Assembly (NCBI GenBank): GCA_002323795.1
Contig: DCPZ01000016.1
Location: forward strand, 1,690 to 47,596
Reading direction: 5' to 3'
DNA: 45,907 nt
DNA from: Flavobacteriales bacterium UBA1531
GTDB lineage: Bacteria; Bacteroidota; Bacteroidia; Flavobacteriales_D; Sanyastnellaceae
Shown: positions 16,702-25,187 of the stretch, piece by piece
Layout of the letters: each line of letters begins with the position of its first letter
Numbering within the stretch: position 1 is the stretch's first letter
Program-made: the position numbers and the translations under genes
The notes under the pieces: model-generated
Database searches by the model: none
What the model was told of the DNA's origin: nothing
The model's input: only the letters and a program-made list of their open reading frames with translations

Positions 16702-17799
16702 TTACGCCCAAGACTCTTCGCGACCAAGTTTCCAAAGCATTTTGGTGTGCAACGCCAGAGCACCAGCGAAAGTCGTGGAAGACCGGTAGGGGAGGCCAAA
16801 TTCTTCAGCGGTTTTGCGTACGATTGGCGCAAGGTTCCTGAAGTGAATGTGACAAACTTGTGGAAACAAGTGGTGTTCGATTTGGTGGTTCAAACCACCG
16901 CACATCCAAGTGAAAATGCCGGAACGTGTGCCGAAGTTTGCAGTAGATTTAAGTTGATGCGATAGGCTGTCGTCCTCCATGCTTGCGCCCTTCTCTCCTT
17001 GAGCGAATTGCAAATCCTCCAGCACGTGTGCCGGTTGAAAGATGGAAGCAAGAATGAGTCCTGTCACCGCATGCATGACCATCCAACCGACCAAAATTTT
17101 CCAGAAAGGCAACCCACTGAACAGCGCAGGTAAGATCATGATGTATCCAAAATAGAGCACTTTGGAGATGATTAAATCACGCGTGAGTTCTCCAACAGAA
17201 TTGCCGGATGATTTGACGAGCCCTTTTTTCCTGTAACGAGCGAGCGCAAGCCAATCTTTGGCAGTCATCCAAAATAAAGTCATAATGCTATAGAAACCCC
17301 AAGCATATATGAATTGGAGCTTGTGGATTTTCTTGAGCGGACGGTTTGGCGTAAAGCGCAAGATGCCCGGAGTATCAATGTCTTCGTCGAGTCCCTCAAT
17401 GTTAGTGAATGAGTGGTGCAGTACGTTGTGCTGGATGCGCCAAAGAGCAGAACTACCGCCAACAAGATCCAGAACATAACTCACTGTTTTGTTCACCCAT
17501 TTGTGCTTGCTGAAAGCGCCGTGGTTGGCGTCGTGCATGACATTGAGTCCAATTCCAGCCAAGCCAAAACCCATCACCACTTCGGCCACCCAAAATTGCC
17601 AGCCTCCTCCAACCCCTCCAAAAGCAATGAGCGCCCATGGGGTGAAAAACAAAGCGAGCATGACGACTGTCTTTGCATACATGCGCCAATCTCCCTGCCG
17701 AGACAAACCGTTTTCCTTGAAATAGGTGTCCACTCGTTCTTTCAAAATTTTGCTAAAATCAGAGGGCTTGCGGTTGAATCGGACGATGGGAAGTTCCAT
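16702..17799 (-). CDS. Membrane fatty acid (acyl) desaturase
   Basis: A 365-aa integral-membrane di-iron desaturase of the COG3239 (linoleoyl-CoA desaturase-like) family. The three histidine boxes are intact: HDANH (89-93), HNVLHH (124-129) and QIEHH (306-310). Pairs of membrane helices lie at about 42-62 and 70-90, and again at about 165-180 and 215-255. The replacement of the first His of box 3 by Gln is usual for front-end type desaturases, often fused to cytochrome b5, but no cytochrome b5 domain is present here. It would introduce a double bond into membrane lipid acyl chains, as in cold adaptation. The frame is open to 17943, inside the tRNA, so I took the ATG at 17799. A T8 run just past the stop (complement 16681-16670) may help end transcription. 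Confidence 0.9.
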   Translation of the reverse strand: MELPIVRFNRKPSDFSKILKERVDTYFKENGLSRQGDWRMYAKTVVMLALFFTPWALIAFGGVGGGWQFWVAEVVMGFGLAGIGLNVMHDANHGAFSKHKWVNKTVSYVLDLVGGSSALWRIQHNVLHHSFTNIEGLDEDIDTPGILRFTPNRPLKKIHKLQFIYAWGFYSIMTLFWMTAKDWLALARYRKKGLVKSSGNSVGELTRDLIISKVLYFGYIMILPALFSGLPFWKILVGWMVMHAVTGLILASIFQPAHVLEDLQFAQGEKGASMEDDSLSHQLKSTANFGTRSGIFTWMCGGLNHQIEHHLFPQVCHIHFRNLAPIVRKTAEEFGLPYRSSTTFAGALALHTKMLWKLGREESWA

Positions 17800-17885
17800 A
17801 GGCGCAGGTTGTGAATGAGAATGGGGACGAATATACGACCCACAGACATTCGTGAATCGTAACGTCGTCGGGTTAGAGATTTTTG

Positions 17886-17893
17886 TATCTTTG
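17886..17893 (+). promoter_or_regulatory. -7 box of the tRNA-Val gene
   Basis: TATCTTTG matches TAnnTTTG exactly, 44 nt before the first tRNA base. No clear -33 TTG. Confidence 0.6.
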
Positions 17894-17937
17894 CGGTCCG
17901 CTCTGCGCATCCATTTCGGTGCAGAGAGCAAGCTAGA

Positions 17938-18014
17938 GGGCATTTAGCTCAGTTGGTTAGAGCGCTACATTGACATTGTAGAGGTCACTGGTTCGAATCC
18001 AGTATTGCCCACCA
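17938..18014 (+). tRNA. tRNA-Val (anticodon GAC)
   Basis: A 77-nt cloverleaf ending with an encoded CCA (18012-18014). Acceptor GGGCATT pairs with ATTGCCC, with a single T-T mismatch. D arm GCTC/GAGC, anticodon arm CTACA/TGTAG with loop TTGACAT (anticodon GAC, valine), five-base variable loop, and T arm ACTGG-TTCGAAT-CCAGT. A -7 box precedes it and an intrinsic terminator follows at once. Confidence 0.95.
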
Positions 18015-18060
18015 AAGCGGAATCCATCTCATTTTGAGAAAGTGTTCCGCTTTTTTCATT
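18012..18060 (+). repeat. Direct repeat, copy 1 (tRNA CCA end plus terminator)
   Basis: Begins CCAAAGCGGAAT and continues through TCTCATTTT to GCTTTTTT. It matches 19314-19361 over nearly 50 nt, with an identical first block of 12 nt and scattered differences after it. The two copies bracket the glycosyltransferase gene. Confidence 0.7.
18014..18056 (+). terminator. Intrinsic terminator of tRNA-Val
   Basis: Stem aaagcggaa (18014-18022) / ttccgcttt (18045-18053), with an inner tctc/gaga stem, followed by a T-run (18051-18056). The stem starts at the last base of the tRNA. A diverged copy lies at 19314-19361. Confidence 0.85.
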
Positions 18061-18190
18061 CACACCAATGTTTTTTATGTTAGTTGGATCAAAGAAAATG
18101 AAAATTTTTGGCCGAGGTTTAAGCCGGAATTAAAGGTTAATATAATCCCGTGTGGATCGTAGGGAAGACGCAGCCCAATAAAAGCATTAA

Positions 18191-19192
18191 ATGAAAGACA
18201 TATCCATATCGTTTATCATTCCCGTTTACAATAGACCGAATGAAATTACCGAGCTGCTTCAAAGTATGCTTGAGCAGACAGTAAAGAAATTTGAGGTTGT
18301 TGTTGTTGAGGATGGCTCAGATGTGAAATGTGACTTGATATGCAAGCAGTTTGAAAGCAAGCTTGATTTAAAATATTTCTACAAAAAAAATACAGGGCCT
18401 GGTCAAAGCAGGAACTACGGATATGCAAAAGCGCAAGGCAATTATTGTGTTTTTCTGGATTCTGATTGTGTTCTACCTCAGAACTATTTTGAAATTGTTC
18501 AAAGTGCATTGAAGGAAGAGTATGTTGATGCTTTTGGTGGGCCCGATCGAGCACACTCTGATTTTAGCATTTTGCAAAAAGCAATCAATTACTCGATGAC
18601 TTCATTTTTCACAACAGGAGGAATTCGAGGGACGAGTGAAAAACTTGACAAGTTTCATCCGAGGAGTTTTAACATGGGGTATTCGAGACGAGTATTTGAC
18701 GCAACGAAAGGGTTTGCGAAGATGAGATTTGGGGAGGATATTGATATGAGCATTCGAATATTGCAAAATGGTTTTACAACAAGATTGATAAAAGAGGCCT
18801 ATGTGTATCACAAGAGAAGGACAAGCATTAGGCAATTTTTCAAACAGGTCTTTAATTCGGGGATTGCCAGAATTAACTTATTCAAAAGACATCCGAAGTC
18901 TTTGAAGGCAGTTCATTTTGCACCAGCACTGTTCACGATTGGTTCAATAAGTCTAGTGCTGGCTTCAATATTTTACTCAGCAGCTTTTTTACTTCCAATG
19001 GTGATCCATGCGCTAATTCTGCTAATCGACTCAAGCTTCAAAAACAAGAACATTGCAATTGGAATTGTTTCAGTTGTAACAAGCTACACTCAATTATTGG
19101 GTTACGGATTTGGGTTCATTGGTGCCTCTTGGAAACGAATTATTTTGAATCAAAAAGAGTATGCGGCTTACGTAAATAATTTCTATGAATAA
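18191..19192 (+). CDS. Family 2 glycosyltransferase, membrane-anchored
   Basis: A 333-aa GT-A fold glycosyltransferase. The N-terminal signature is FIIPVYNRP, followed by VVEDGSD (nucleotide binding, about 38-44), the metal-binding DSD at 90-92, and GEDIDMSIRI (181-190), which resembles the catalytic-base 'ED' motif. The C-terminal 90 residues hold about three hydrophobic segments, which would tether the enzyme to the inner membrane. It would add a sugar to a surface glycan or lipid carrier; donor and acceptor are unknown. The gene is visibly more AT-rich than its neighbours and uses AGA/AGG for arginine where they mostly use CGN, which suggests horizontal transfer. It sits between tRNA-Val and a second copy of the tRNA terminator. 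Its upstream region lacks TAnnTTTG but has TATAAT at 18141-18146. Confidence 0.9.
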   Translation: MKDISISFIIPVYNRPNEITELLQSMLEQTVKKFEVVVVEDGSDVKCDLICKQFESKLDLKYFYKKNTGPGQSRNYGYAKAQGNYCVFLDSDCVLPQNYFEIVQSALKEEYVDAFGGPDRAHSDFSILQKAINYSMTSFFTTGGIRGTSEKLDKFHPRSFNMGYSRRVFDATKGFAKMRFGEDIDMSIRILQNGFTTRLIKEAYVYHKRRTSIRQFFKQVFNSGIARINLFKRHPKSLKAVHFAPALFTIGSISLVLASIFYSAAFLLPMVIHALILLIDSSFKNKNIAIGIVSVVTSYTQLLGYGFGFIGASWKRIILNQKEYAAYVNNFYE

Positions 19193-19234
19193 GCCAACCG
19201 GCTGCAAGCTCAATATGATATCCTAGCGCGCTCT

Positions 19235-19268
19235 GCGATCACCGCATTGATTGATCGCTGCGTTTTTT
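19235..19268 (+). terminator. Intrinsic terminator of the glycosyltransferase gene
   Basis: Perfect 7-bp stem gcgatca (19235-19241) / tgatcgc (19252-19258), 10-nt loop, then a T6 run at 19263-19268. Confidence 0.7.
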
Positions 19269-19313
19269 CAAAGCAACAGGAGTTGCATTAAAGGCTTCAG
19301 GACACTTCACTAT

Positions 19314-19361
19314 CCAAAGCGGAATGCGTCTCATTTTTGAGGCAGTATCCTGCTTTTTCTT
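19314..19361 (+). repeat. Direct repeat, copy 2 (diverged tRNA-Val terminator)
   Basis: CCAAAGCGGAAT identical to the block at the tRNA CCA end, then TCTCATTTTTGAG and a degraded right arm ending in GCTTTTT. It is not next to any tRNA now. It may still act as a weak terminator. Confidence 0.65.
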
Positions 19362-19423
19362 TTCTGGCTATTTCTGACAAAGCAGGCACAACGAGTTGAG
19401 TGATTGGGTTGTTCCTTTTTGTG

Positions 19424-19453
19424 TTGTACGTGTCCGGAATACAACTAATTTTC
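19424..19453 (+). promoter_or_regulatory. -33/-7 promoter of the symporter gene
   Basis: TTG (19424-19426), 19-nt spacer, TAATTTTC (19446-19453), one mismatch from the -7 consensus. The leader would be about 60 nt. Confidence 0.5.
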
Positions 19454-19518
19454 ACAACACAATGCCGCGCAATGATTCCGGCATAGGCTAAAGGCCTCAC
19501 CTCACATTGCTGACTACC

Positions 19519-21171
19519 ATGAACGCAACATTCGCCCTTACGGATTACATCATTTTCTTTGTTTATGCCGCGCTTATTTTGGGCGTTGGGCTCTATGTTT
19601 CTCGCAACAAAGAGGGCAAGGAGAAGAGTGCAGAGGATTATTTTTTGGCAAGTAAGTCGCTGCCTTGGTGGGCCATCGGGGCCTCGCTGATTGCGGCGAA
19701 CATTTCAGCTGAGCAGTTCATCGGCATGTCAGGTTCCGGATTCAGTTTGGGGTTGGCCATCGCATCGTATGAATGGATGGCAGCTCTTACGTTGCTCATC
19801 GTCGGAAAATTCTTTCTACCCATATTCATTGATAAAGGACTTTACACGATTCCGGAATTTGTGGAGAAGCGCTACTCGACGCAGCTCAAAACAATTTTGG
19901 CGGTTTTCTGGATTGCGCTTTATGTCTTTGTCAACCTCGCTTCGGTGCTCTACCTCGGATCGTTGGCGTTGGAAACTATCATGGGCATTCCGATGATGTA
20001 TGGGGTTCTTGGATTGGCTTTGTTTGCTGTAGCTTATTCATTGTATGGAGGGCTTTCTGCGGTTTCCTGGACCGATGTGATTCAAGTGGTGTTTCTGATC
20101 ATTGGTGGCATGGTCACGACGTATTTGGCGCTGGATACGGTTTCAGGAGGCCAAGGCATGTGGGCCGGATTCGAGGCGATTTATGCAGCGGCACCAGACA
20201 AATTTGTCATGATTTTGGACAAGTCTCATCCCGAGTACAAAAGCTTGCCTGGTATTGGTGTATTGATTGGTGGCATGTGGGTTGCGAATGTTTACTACTG
20301 GGGATTCAACCAATACATCATCCAGCGAACGTTGGCAGCGAAGTCCTTGAAGGAAGCGCAGAATGGCATTTTGTTTGCTGCCATTTTGAAGCTTGTATTG
20401 CCGCTCATCGTGGTGATTCCGGGCATTGCTGCTTATGTCATGATCAATGATCCAGCGATCATGGCGGGATTGGGCGAGGCGGGTCAATTGAACATGCCTT
20501 CCACAGCTCAAGCCGATAAGGCGTACCCTTGGTTGTTGCAGTTTTTGCCGACAGGCCTGAAGGGATTGGCGTTTGCTGCGCTGGCCGCGGCCATTGTTTC
20601 GTCGTTGGCGTCGATGTTGAATTCGACCTCGACGATTTTCACCATGGACATCTACAAGCAGTACATCAATCCCAATGCGGGAGATCGGGCTACGGTGAAC
20701 ATGGGTCGGATTTCTGCTCTTGTGGCTTTGGCGATTGCATGTGTCATGGCGCCTTTGCTCGGTGGAATTGATCAAGCTTTTCAGTTCATTCAGGAATACA
20801 CGGGGGTGGTGAGTCCAGGGATCTTGGCGGTTTTCTTGCTCGGCTTATTTTGGAAGAAGGCCACCAATCGCGGTGCCATTGTGGGTGCGCTCTCATCGAT
20901 TCCCATTGCGATGTATTTTAAGGTCGCACCCAAGGGATGGTCGGACAGCGGGGTATTTATGGATTTGCCGTTCCTCTCTCAAATGGGGTACACGACACTA
21001 TTGACCATGGCGGTGATTGCCGTTGTCAGTTGGAGCGAAAACAATGGGACAGAAGACGCCAAAGGCATTGCCATTTCGAGCAGCACCTTTCGAACGGGTC
21101 CGATTTTCAACATCGGCGCTTTTGCTGTGATGATTGTCTTGACCGTTTTGTACGGATTGTTTTGGAGTTGA
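19519..21171 (+). CDS. Sodium/solute symporter (SSS family, SGLT-like)
   Basis: A 550-aa inner-membrane transporter with about 14 predicted helices. Diagnostic segments of the solute:sodium symporter family are present: the N-terminal YAALILGVGLYVSR helix, the unwound first core helix region (ANISAEQFIGMSGSGF), YSLYGGLSAVSWTDVIQ, and YWGFNQYIIQRTLAAKS as in vSGLT-type sugar carriers. The last helix ends MIVLTVLYGLFWS. It should import a sugar or related solute with Na+, which fits a marine life style. I preferred the ATG at 19519 over the in-frame TTG at 19507. It appears monocistronic, and its 3' end lies 7 nt from the convergent sialidase-fold gene. Confidence 0.9.
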   Translation: MNATFALTDYIIFFVYAALILGVGLYVSRNKEGKEKSAEDYFLASKSLPWWAIGASLIAANISAEQFIGMSGSGFSLGLAIASYEWMAALTLLIVGKFFLPIFIDKGLYTIPEFVEKRYSTQLKTILAVFWIALYVFVNLASVLYLGSLALETIMGIPMMYGVLGLALFAVAYSLYGGLSAVSWTDVIQVVFLIIGGMVTTYLALDTVSGGQGMWAGFEAIYAAAPDKFVMILDKSHPEYKSLPGIGVLIGGMWVANVYYWGFNQYIIQRTLAAKSLKEAQNGILFAAILKLVLPLIVVIPGIAAYVMINDPAIMAGLGEAGQLNMPSTAQADKAYPWLLQFLPTGLKGLAFAALAAAIVSSLASMLNSTSTIFTMDIYKQYINPNAGDRATVNMGRISALVALAIACVMAPLLGGIDQAFQFIQEYTGVVSPGILAVFLLGLFWKKATNRGAIVGALSSIPIAMYFKVAPKGWSDSGVFMDLPFLSQMGYTTLLTMAVIAVVSWSENNGTEDAKGIAISSSTFRTGPIFNIGAFAVMIVLTVLYGLFWS

Positions 21172-21178
21172 TTCGATT

Positions 21179-22687
21179 TTACCGGATGATCTGCTGCGCC
21201 CAACGGGTTCCGTCCGAACGTTCCATGCTAAAAATCATGTGCGCTGGAAGGTCTTGATGCGAAAAATGAACACGTCCTGACTGCGCGCCGTTGCCTTGGA
21301 TTTCCCCCGTTCGCAGCAATCGCCCTTGGCTTGTCCAGAGGGAGTAAATGCTGTTGCTCCATTTGCTGCCAACCTCAACGGTGATTCCATTTTGATCGGA
21401 GATGATTTGGGGTTCTGGATGAGAAAGACAAACCGTTCCAACGGAAGACGCAATGCTACCTCTGAGGTAATGAACCGTGCCTGTAGAGCTGTGTTGCCAA
21501 GCCACGTGCAACAGAGGCTCACCGTTGGCGTCGGTTGTGAAAACCAACACGGGTTTGCGGTGTTGGCCCGACCATTCGGCGGTGAGGTTTTGTGCGACGT
21601 CTGTCAGCGACCAATCTTCGCTTGAGCTCAGGGCAATTTGGACATCATAGCCTCCTGCGTTTTGCTCCCATGCCAATGCCAGAATGGAATTGCCGTCTGG
21701 CCCTTGCCAATGACCGAGAATGGGGGTATTCTGGGTGGCGTTGTCAAATTGACTCACGGTCACAGGTTCGGTGGAGAGCCAGTCACCTTGTCCGCCGTTT
21801 GCCTCAAGATCCATTTTACTCACGTAGACCCGCGACTGGCCTGACGGCCCAGCAGCAGACATGAATGCAGTGAGGTACTCCGATCCTTGCATTGGTCCGG
21901 TCACCGTCGCACCACTTTCCGGACAAGAATTTATTTCCCAATCCAGCGGGTCAATGTCCAAGGCGGCGTCCCAATTAGAGCCATCTGCTGAACTCATCAG
22001 CCAAAAGTCACGGATGTTCGCGTTGTTGTTACGCACCAAATCGTAATAGCGCCCAGCGGCATAGAACGGTTGTGATGGGCAGCATTCGCAAACGGCATCA
22101 CCGTCCGCGTTGGCGCTCGCATCAGCGGCTGAAAGCCAGCTGGCCCCACCATCTTGGGATTGCAGAATGCCTTCGTAAACGCTCGAAGGATCATTGCCCA
22201 CTTTGACGCCTGCAAAGGGATTGCCGTCGTTGTCTATGGCTACGCAAGGCATGAAATGGTCAACGGTTGCTTCGGAGACCATTGCCACAGGGTCGCTCCA
22301 ACTGAGACCGCCATCCATTGAATGCACGCTGCGTGCACCGTTGGCCCATTCGCCTGCAATTTGATAAGTGATTACCACATAATCTCCTTGGCTTGCCATG
22401 CGAGGTCCTTCGGCGTCGGACATGAAAACATTGGATTCCGAATCAATCTCTAAAGGTGCATCGAACGTTCCGGCCGCCTCGTTCCAAATACTTACATACA
22501 AATGGCCATTTGCACCAAAGGCGATCACGGGCTGATCAGAAGCATTTGTCACCATTCGAATCGCCTTGTTTCCAAAGGAGCTAGGGGCCACCTCCAAAGG
22601 CTCGTTTTCGGGCGAAAAAATCACCGATTGACCTGAGGCGTGAGAGGTGAGTGCTAGGAACAGTATGATCAAGGAATGCTTGAGCAT
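21179..22687 (-). CDS. Secreted sialidase-fold (BNR/Asp-box) protein
   Basis: A 502-aa secreted protein. MLKHSLIILFLALTSHASGQ is a clean signal peptide; the frame continues upstream to 22897 but that part would cover the feoA promoter and start. The body reads as a six-bladed beta-propeller of the sialidase superfamily: two Asp-boxes are plain (SMDGGLSWSD and SQDGGASWLS) and a third is weaker. A cysteine cluster CECCPSQPF lies near residue 200. The arginine triad needed for a true sialidase cannot be assigned, so catalytic activity is doubtful. The last 60 residues (YSLWTSQGRLLRTGEI ... RWAQQIIR) resemble a divergent T9SS type-A sorting domain. The gene is divergent from feoA; the two starts are only about 80 nt apart. 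Confidence 0.65.
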   Translation of the reverse strand: MLKHSLIILFLALTSHASGQSVIFSPENEPLEVAPSSFGNKAIRMVTNASDQPVIAFGANGHLYVSIWNEAAGTFDAPLEIDSESNVFMSDAEGPRMASQGDYVVITYQIAGEWANGARSVHSMDGGLSWSDPVAMVSEATVDHFMPCVAIDNDGNPFAGVKVGNDPSSVYEGILQSQDGGASWLSAADASANADGDAVCECCPSQPFYAAGRYYDLVRNNNANIRDFWLMSSADGSNWDAALDIDPLDWEINSCPESGATVTGPMQGSEYLTAFMSAAGPSGQSRVYVSKMDLEANGGQGDWLSTEPVTVSQFDNATQNTPILGHWQGPDGNSILALAWEQNAGGYDVQIALSSSEDWSLTDVAQNLTAEWSGQHRKPVLVFTTDANGEPLLHVAWQHSSTGTVHYLRGSIASSVGTVCLSHPEPQIISDQNGITVEVGSKWSNSIYSLWTSQGRLLRTGEIQGNGAQSGRVHFSHQDLPAHMIFSMERSDGTRWAQQIIR

Positions 22688-22753
22688 GGCTATGGTTTTT
22701 ATATTGATTTTATATACCCTAAAGAGGGGATGTACTCGAAAGATAGCGGGTCT

Positions 22754-22761
22754 TATCTTTG
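22754..22761 (+). promoter_or_regulatory. -7 box placed for a leaderless feoA mRNA
   Basis: TATCTTTG matches the consensus exactly and ends 4 nt before the ATG at 22766. The -33 position reads ATG/TGT rather than TTG. Confidence 0.6.
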
Positions 22762-22765
22762 CGTT

Positions 22766-23044
22766 ATGCAAGAAAAGCGCCTTTCTGAAATGAAACCGAC
22801 CGAATCGGGAATCATCGGACGCGTCGAATGTCCAGAGGCAGCGATGGCCCTCGTGGAGATGGGTTGCTGTCCCGGAGAGAAGGTTACTGTGGCCCATGTT
22901 TCTCCAGGAAATGGTCCAATGGCGATCTTTTCAGGGGGAAGAAAAGTGGCCCTGCGAAAACAAGCGGCAGCCTTGCTTTGGATGGTACCGAATGCTGTGG
23001 CCAGTGCCCGTAGCATTGGCGCTGACGAATTGGTCGCGCTCTAA
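22766..23044 (+). CDS. feoA: FeoA, ferrous iron transport accessory protein
   Basis: A 92-aa cytoplasmic SH3-like protein. The FeoA pattern is clear: LSEMKPTESGIIGRVE at the start, ALVEMGCCPGEKVTVAH in the middle (usual form 'L..lGl.pG..v.v'), and MAIFSGGRKVALRKQAAALL at the end. FeoA helps FeoB, probably by contacting its G domain. The start at 22766 is supported by the -7 box 4 nt upstream; an earlier ATG at 22676 would overlap the divergent gene. Unusually, feoA is not upstream of feoB in one transcript: the two genes are convergent and their stop codons touch. Confidence 0.85.
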   Translation: MQEKRLSEMKPTESGIIGRVECPEAAMALVEMGCCPGEKVTVAHVSPGNGPMAIFSGGRKVALRKQAAALLWMVPNAVASARSIGADELVAL

Positions 23045-25135
23045 TTAAGCTGCCAACAGCTGGAAAACTAGCAGTGCCAACCCATATGCGAACAGTGTAA
23101 AACCCAAGGCCTGTGCAATCGCCCACGGCCAGCTGTCCAATTCCTTTCGCACGATAACGACTGTGCTCATGCATTGCATGGCATACATGTAAAAAATGAT
23201 GAGCGAAGCCGCTGAAGCACGGTTGATCAATGGCCTTCCCGTTGCGGGATGTATTTCTTGAGTTAGTTTGCGCTGCAGTCCGAGGATGCTGCCTGCATCG
23301 CTGGAGGCGTCGGGGAACAGGGTGGACATGGTCCCGACAAACACTTCACGTGCAGCGAATGAGCTTAAGATGGCAATGCCCATGCGTCCGTCGTACCCAA
23401 GTGGTCGTACCACAGGTTCAATCCACTGACCCACTTTTCCAAGCCAAGAGGCTTCCATCAATGCGGCTTCTTTTTCTAAATCAGTGGTTTCACTTGATTC
23501 GTATTGTGCAAAATCAAGCTCAACCTTTGCCATCTCTCCAGATGGACCAAACTGACTCAACGCCCAGATGACAATTGATATGATCAAGATGACTTGGCCG
23601 GCATTGGCTACAAAATCCCAGCCTTTGGCAATCATTTCAGTTAATACTTCACGCAATTTTGGCCAACGGTAAGCGGGCCATTCCATGGTGAATTGATTCT
23701 CGGCTTTTGTTGGCAAGCCTCGGTGCATGACCCAGGCGAGACCCAGTGCCGAGACAGTGCTCATGATGTACAAGGCAAATAGGAAGAGCCCTTGCTGGTT
23801 GAACATTCCACCCCAGACATGCTCATTGGGCACGAGGAATCCGATGAGAAAGGCATAAACAGGCAGACGGGCTGAGCACGTCATTAAAGGTGTGACGAGA
23901 ATCGTGATGAGTCGCTCTCGTTTGCTTTGGATGGACCGTGCGGCCATGATGGCGGGAACGGCGCAAGCCAACCCGCCGACCAAAGGCACGACGGATCGAC
24001 CGCTAAGTCCGAGGTGCTGCAGTAGCCGATCTCCCAAAAATCCGACACGGGCCATGTAGCCTGTGGCTTCCATCGCACTGGTCAGTCCAAAGAGGATCAT
24101 GATTTGCGGAACAAAAACAACAATCCCCGCGATTCCACTTAAAACACCATCAAGCAACAGGCTTTTCCACCAGCCCTCAGGGAGTGTGCTATCGGCCTCT
24201 TGAATCAGCCATCCAAATGCGGCGTCCACAGCGTCCATAGGGGCCGAGGACCAAGAGTAGACGGCTTGGAAAATCCCAAAGAATACGAGCGCTACAATTG
24301 CATTGCCCCAAATGGGATGGATCAAAATTCGGTCAAGTGATGTCGTGCGACGGCTCTCCTCCTGCCAAGGATATTGCGGGCTGTCGTTGTATAGAAAGAG
24401 TCGAGATGTCCACGTGCGGATGGATTCCATGCGCCATCCGGCTTCTTCCAACTGCAATGCGGCAGGCGAAGCCTTCGCTCGCTCACGGGCCAGAGACACC
24501 GACAATTTTTCGGGCTCTTCGAGCCATTCGGGGATGGAGCTTGATCTCATGTACCAAGCCATGCGCGAATGAGGATATTCGGGAAACACCTCTTCAAGAA
24601 TCGCAAAGGAGGTTTGCCACTCAGCGGGCGAAATCCGAGGTTCGGAATGCGTGCCAATGCTGGGTTGTAATTCCAAAATCGCAGATTCCAAGGCCTCGGT
24701 TCGATCTCGCTCAAAATTCAATTGTACGACGGGTACACCAAGCATCTGGTGAAGCTCTTTGACGTTTACTTCGGTTCCATCTGTTCGGTTGATCAACAAA
24801 GCCGCAGGAAATTCCATTTCGAGCACTTGCAAGACCAAGAAGAGGCTGCTTCGGATGTGAGCCGATTCTACAACCAACCAGATCGCGTCGGGTGTTTGGC
24901 TTTCAATTGGGCTTAGCAGCGCTTTTTGAGTGATTCGTTCGTCTCCTGCTTGCGCAAACAAACTGTAGGTGCCGGGCAGATCAGTCAGTGTGATATCCGG
25001 TCTTTTTTTCAGAGATGCGTCGAAGCGCTCTACCGTTACCCCGGGCATGTTGGTAACCTTGGATCGGCTTCCAGTCAAGCGGTTAAACAGCGTTGTTTTT
25101 CCGCAGTTGGGATTTCCGACGAGAGCAATGTTCAC
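23045..25135 (-). CDS. feoB: FeoB, ferrous iron transporter
   Basis: A 696-aa inner-membrane Fe2+ transporter. The N-terminal G domain has G1 GNPNCGKT (7-14), the PGVTVE switch I (31-36), G3 DLPGTYS (52-58) and G4 NRTD (116-119, where NxxD is usual). A helical insert follows, then two gate regions with VPLVGGLACAVPAIMAARSI and TCSARLPVYAFLIGF, and a C-terminal helix set (FYMYAMQCMSTVVIV). The start codon is GTG (complement 25135-25133); it places the G1 motif at the family's usual position, no other start lies before the upstream stop, and a promoter ends 4 nt before it. The full length is typical. It imports Fe2+ into the cytoplasm. Convergent with feoA with no intergenic base. Confidence 0.95.
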   Translation of the reverse strand: MNIALVGNPNCGKTTLFNRLTGSRSKVTNMPGVTVERFDASLKKRPDITLTDLPGTYSLFAQAGDERITQKALLSPIESQTPDAIWLVVESAHIRSSLFLVLQVLEMEFPAALLINRTDGTEVNVKELHQMLGVPVVQLNFERDRTEALESAILELQPSIGTHSEPRISPAEWQTSFAILEEVFPEYPHSRMAWYMRSSSIPEWLEEPEKLSVSLARERAKASPAALQLEEAGWRMESIRTWTSRLFLYNDSPQYPWQEESRRTTSLDRILIHPIWGNAIVALVFFGIFQAVYSWSSAPMDAVDAAFGWLIQEADSTLPEGWWKSLLLDGVLSGIAGIVVFVPQIMILFGLTSAMEATGYMARVGFLGDRLLQHLGLSGRSVVPLVGGLACAVPAIMAARSIQSKRERLITILVTPLMTCSARLPVYAFLIGFLVPNEHVWGGMFNQQGLFLFALYIMSTVSALGLAWVMHRGLPTKAENQFTMEWPAYRWPKLREVLTEMIAKGWDFVANAGQVILIISIVIWALSQFGPSGEMAKVELDFAQYESSETTDLEKEAALMEASWLGKVGQWIEPVVRPLGYDGRMGIAILSSFAAREVFVGTMSTLFPDASSDAGSILGLQRKLTQEIHPATGRPLINRASAASLIIFYMYAMQCMSTVVIVRKELDSWPWAIAQALGFTLFAYGLALLVFQLLAA

Positions 25136-25139
25136 GGTG

Positions 25140-25170
25140 CAAAATTCGGGAGTAGGGAATGCCCATTCAA
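25140..25170 (-). promoter_or_regulatory. -33/-7 promoter of feoB
   Basis: Minus strand: TTG (25170-25168), 20-nt spacer, GAATTTTG (25147-25140; one mismatch from TAnnTTTG), then 4 nt to the GTG start. feoB therefore seems to have its own leaderless transcript. Confidence 0.6.
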
Positions 25171-25187
25171 TCCCCTAAACAAGTGAG

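Larger units (their letters stand above)
19193..19518. other. Intergenic region between glycosyltransferase and symporter genes
   Basis: Holds a terminator (19235-19268), repeat copy 2 (19314-19361) and a promoter for the symporter (19424-19453). No gene supported. Confidence 0.6.

Noticed and set aside
17800..17943. Upstream extension of the desaturase frame into the tRNA
   Set aside because: It overlaps tRNA-Val; the ATG at 17799 gives the normal family N-terminus.
18118..18146. E. coli-like promoter TTTAAG-17 nt-TATAAT before the glycosyltransferase
   Set aside because: The Bacteroidota polymerase uses another consensus, and the -35 match is poor in an AT-rich stretch; kept only as a remark on possible foreign origin.
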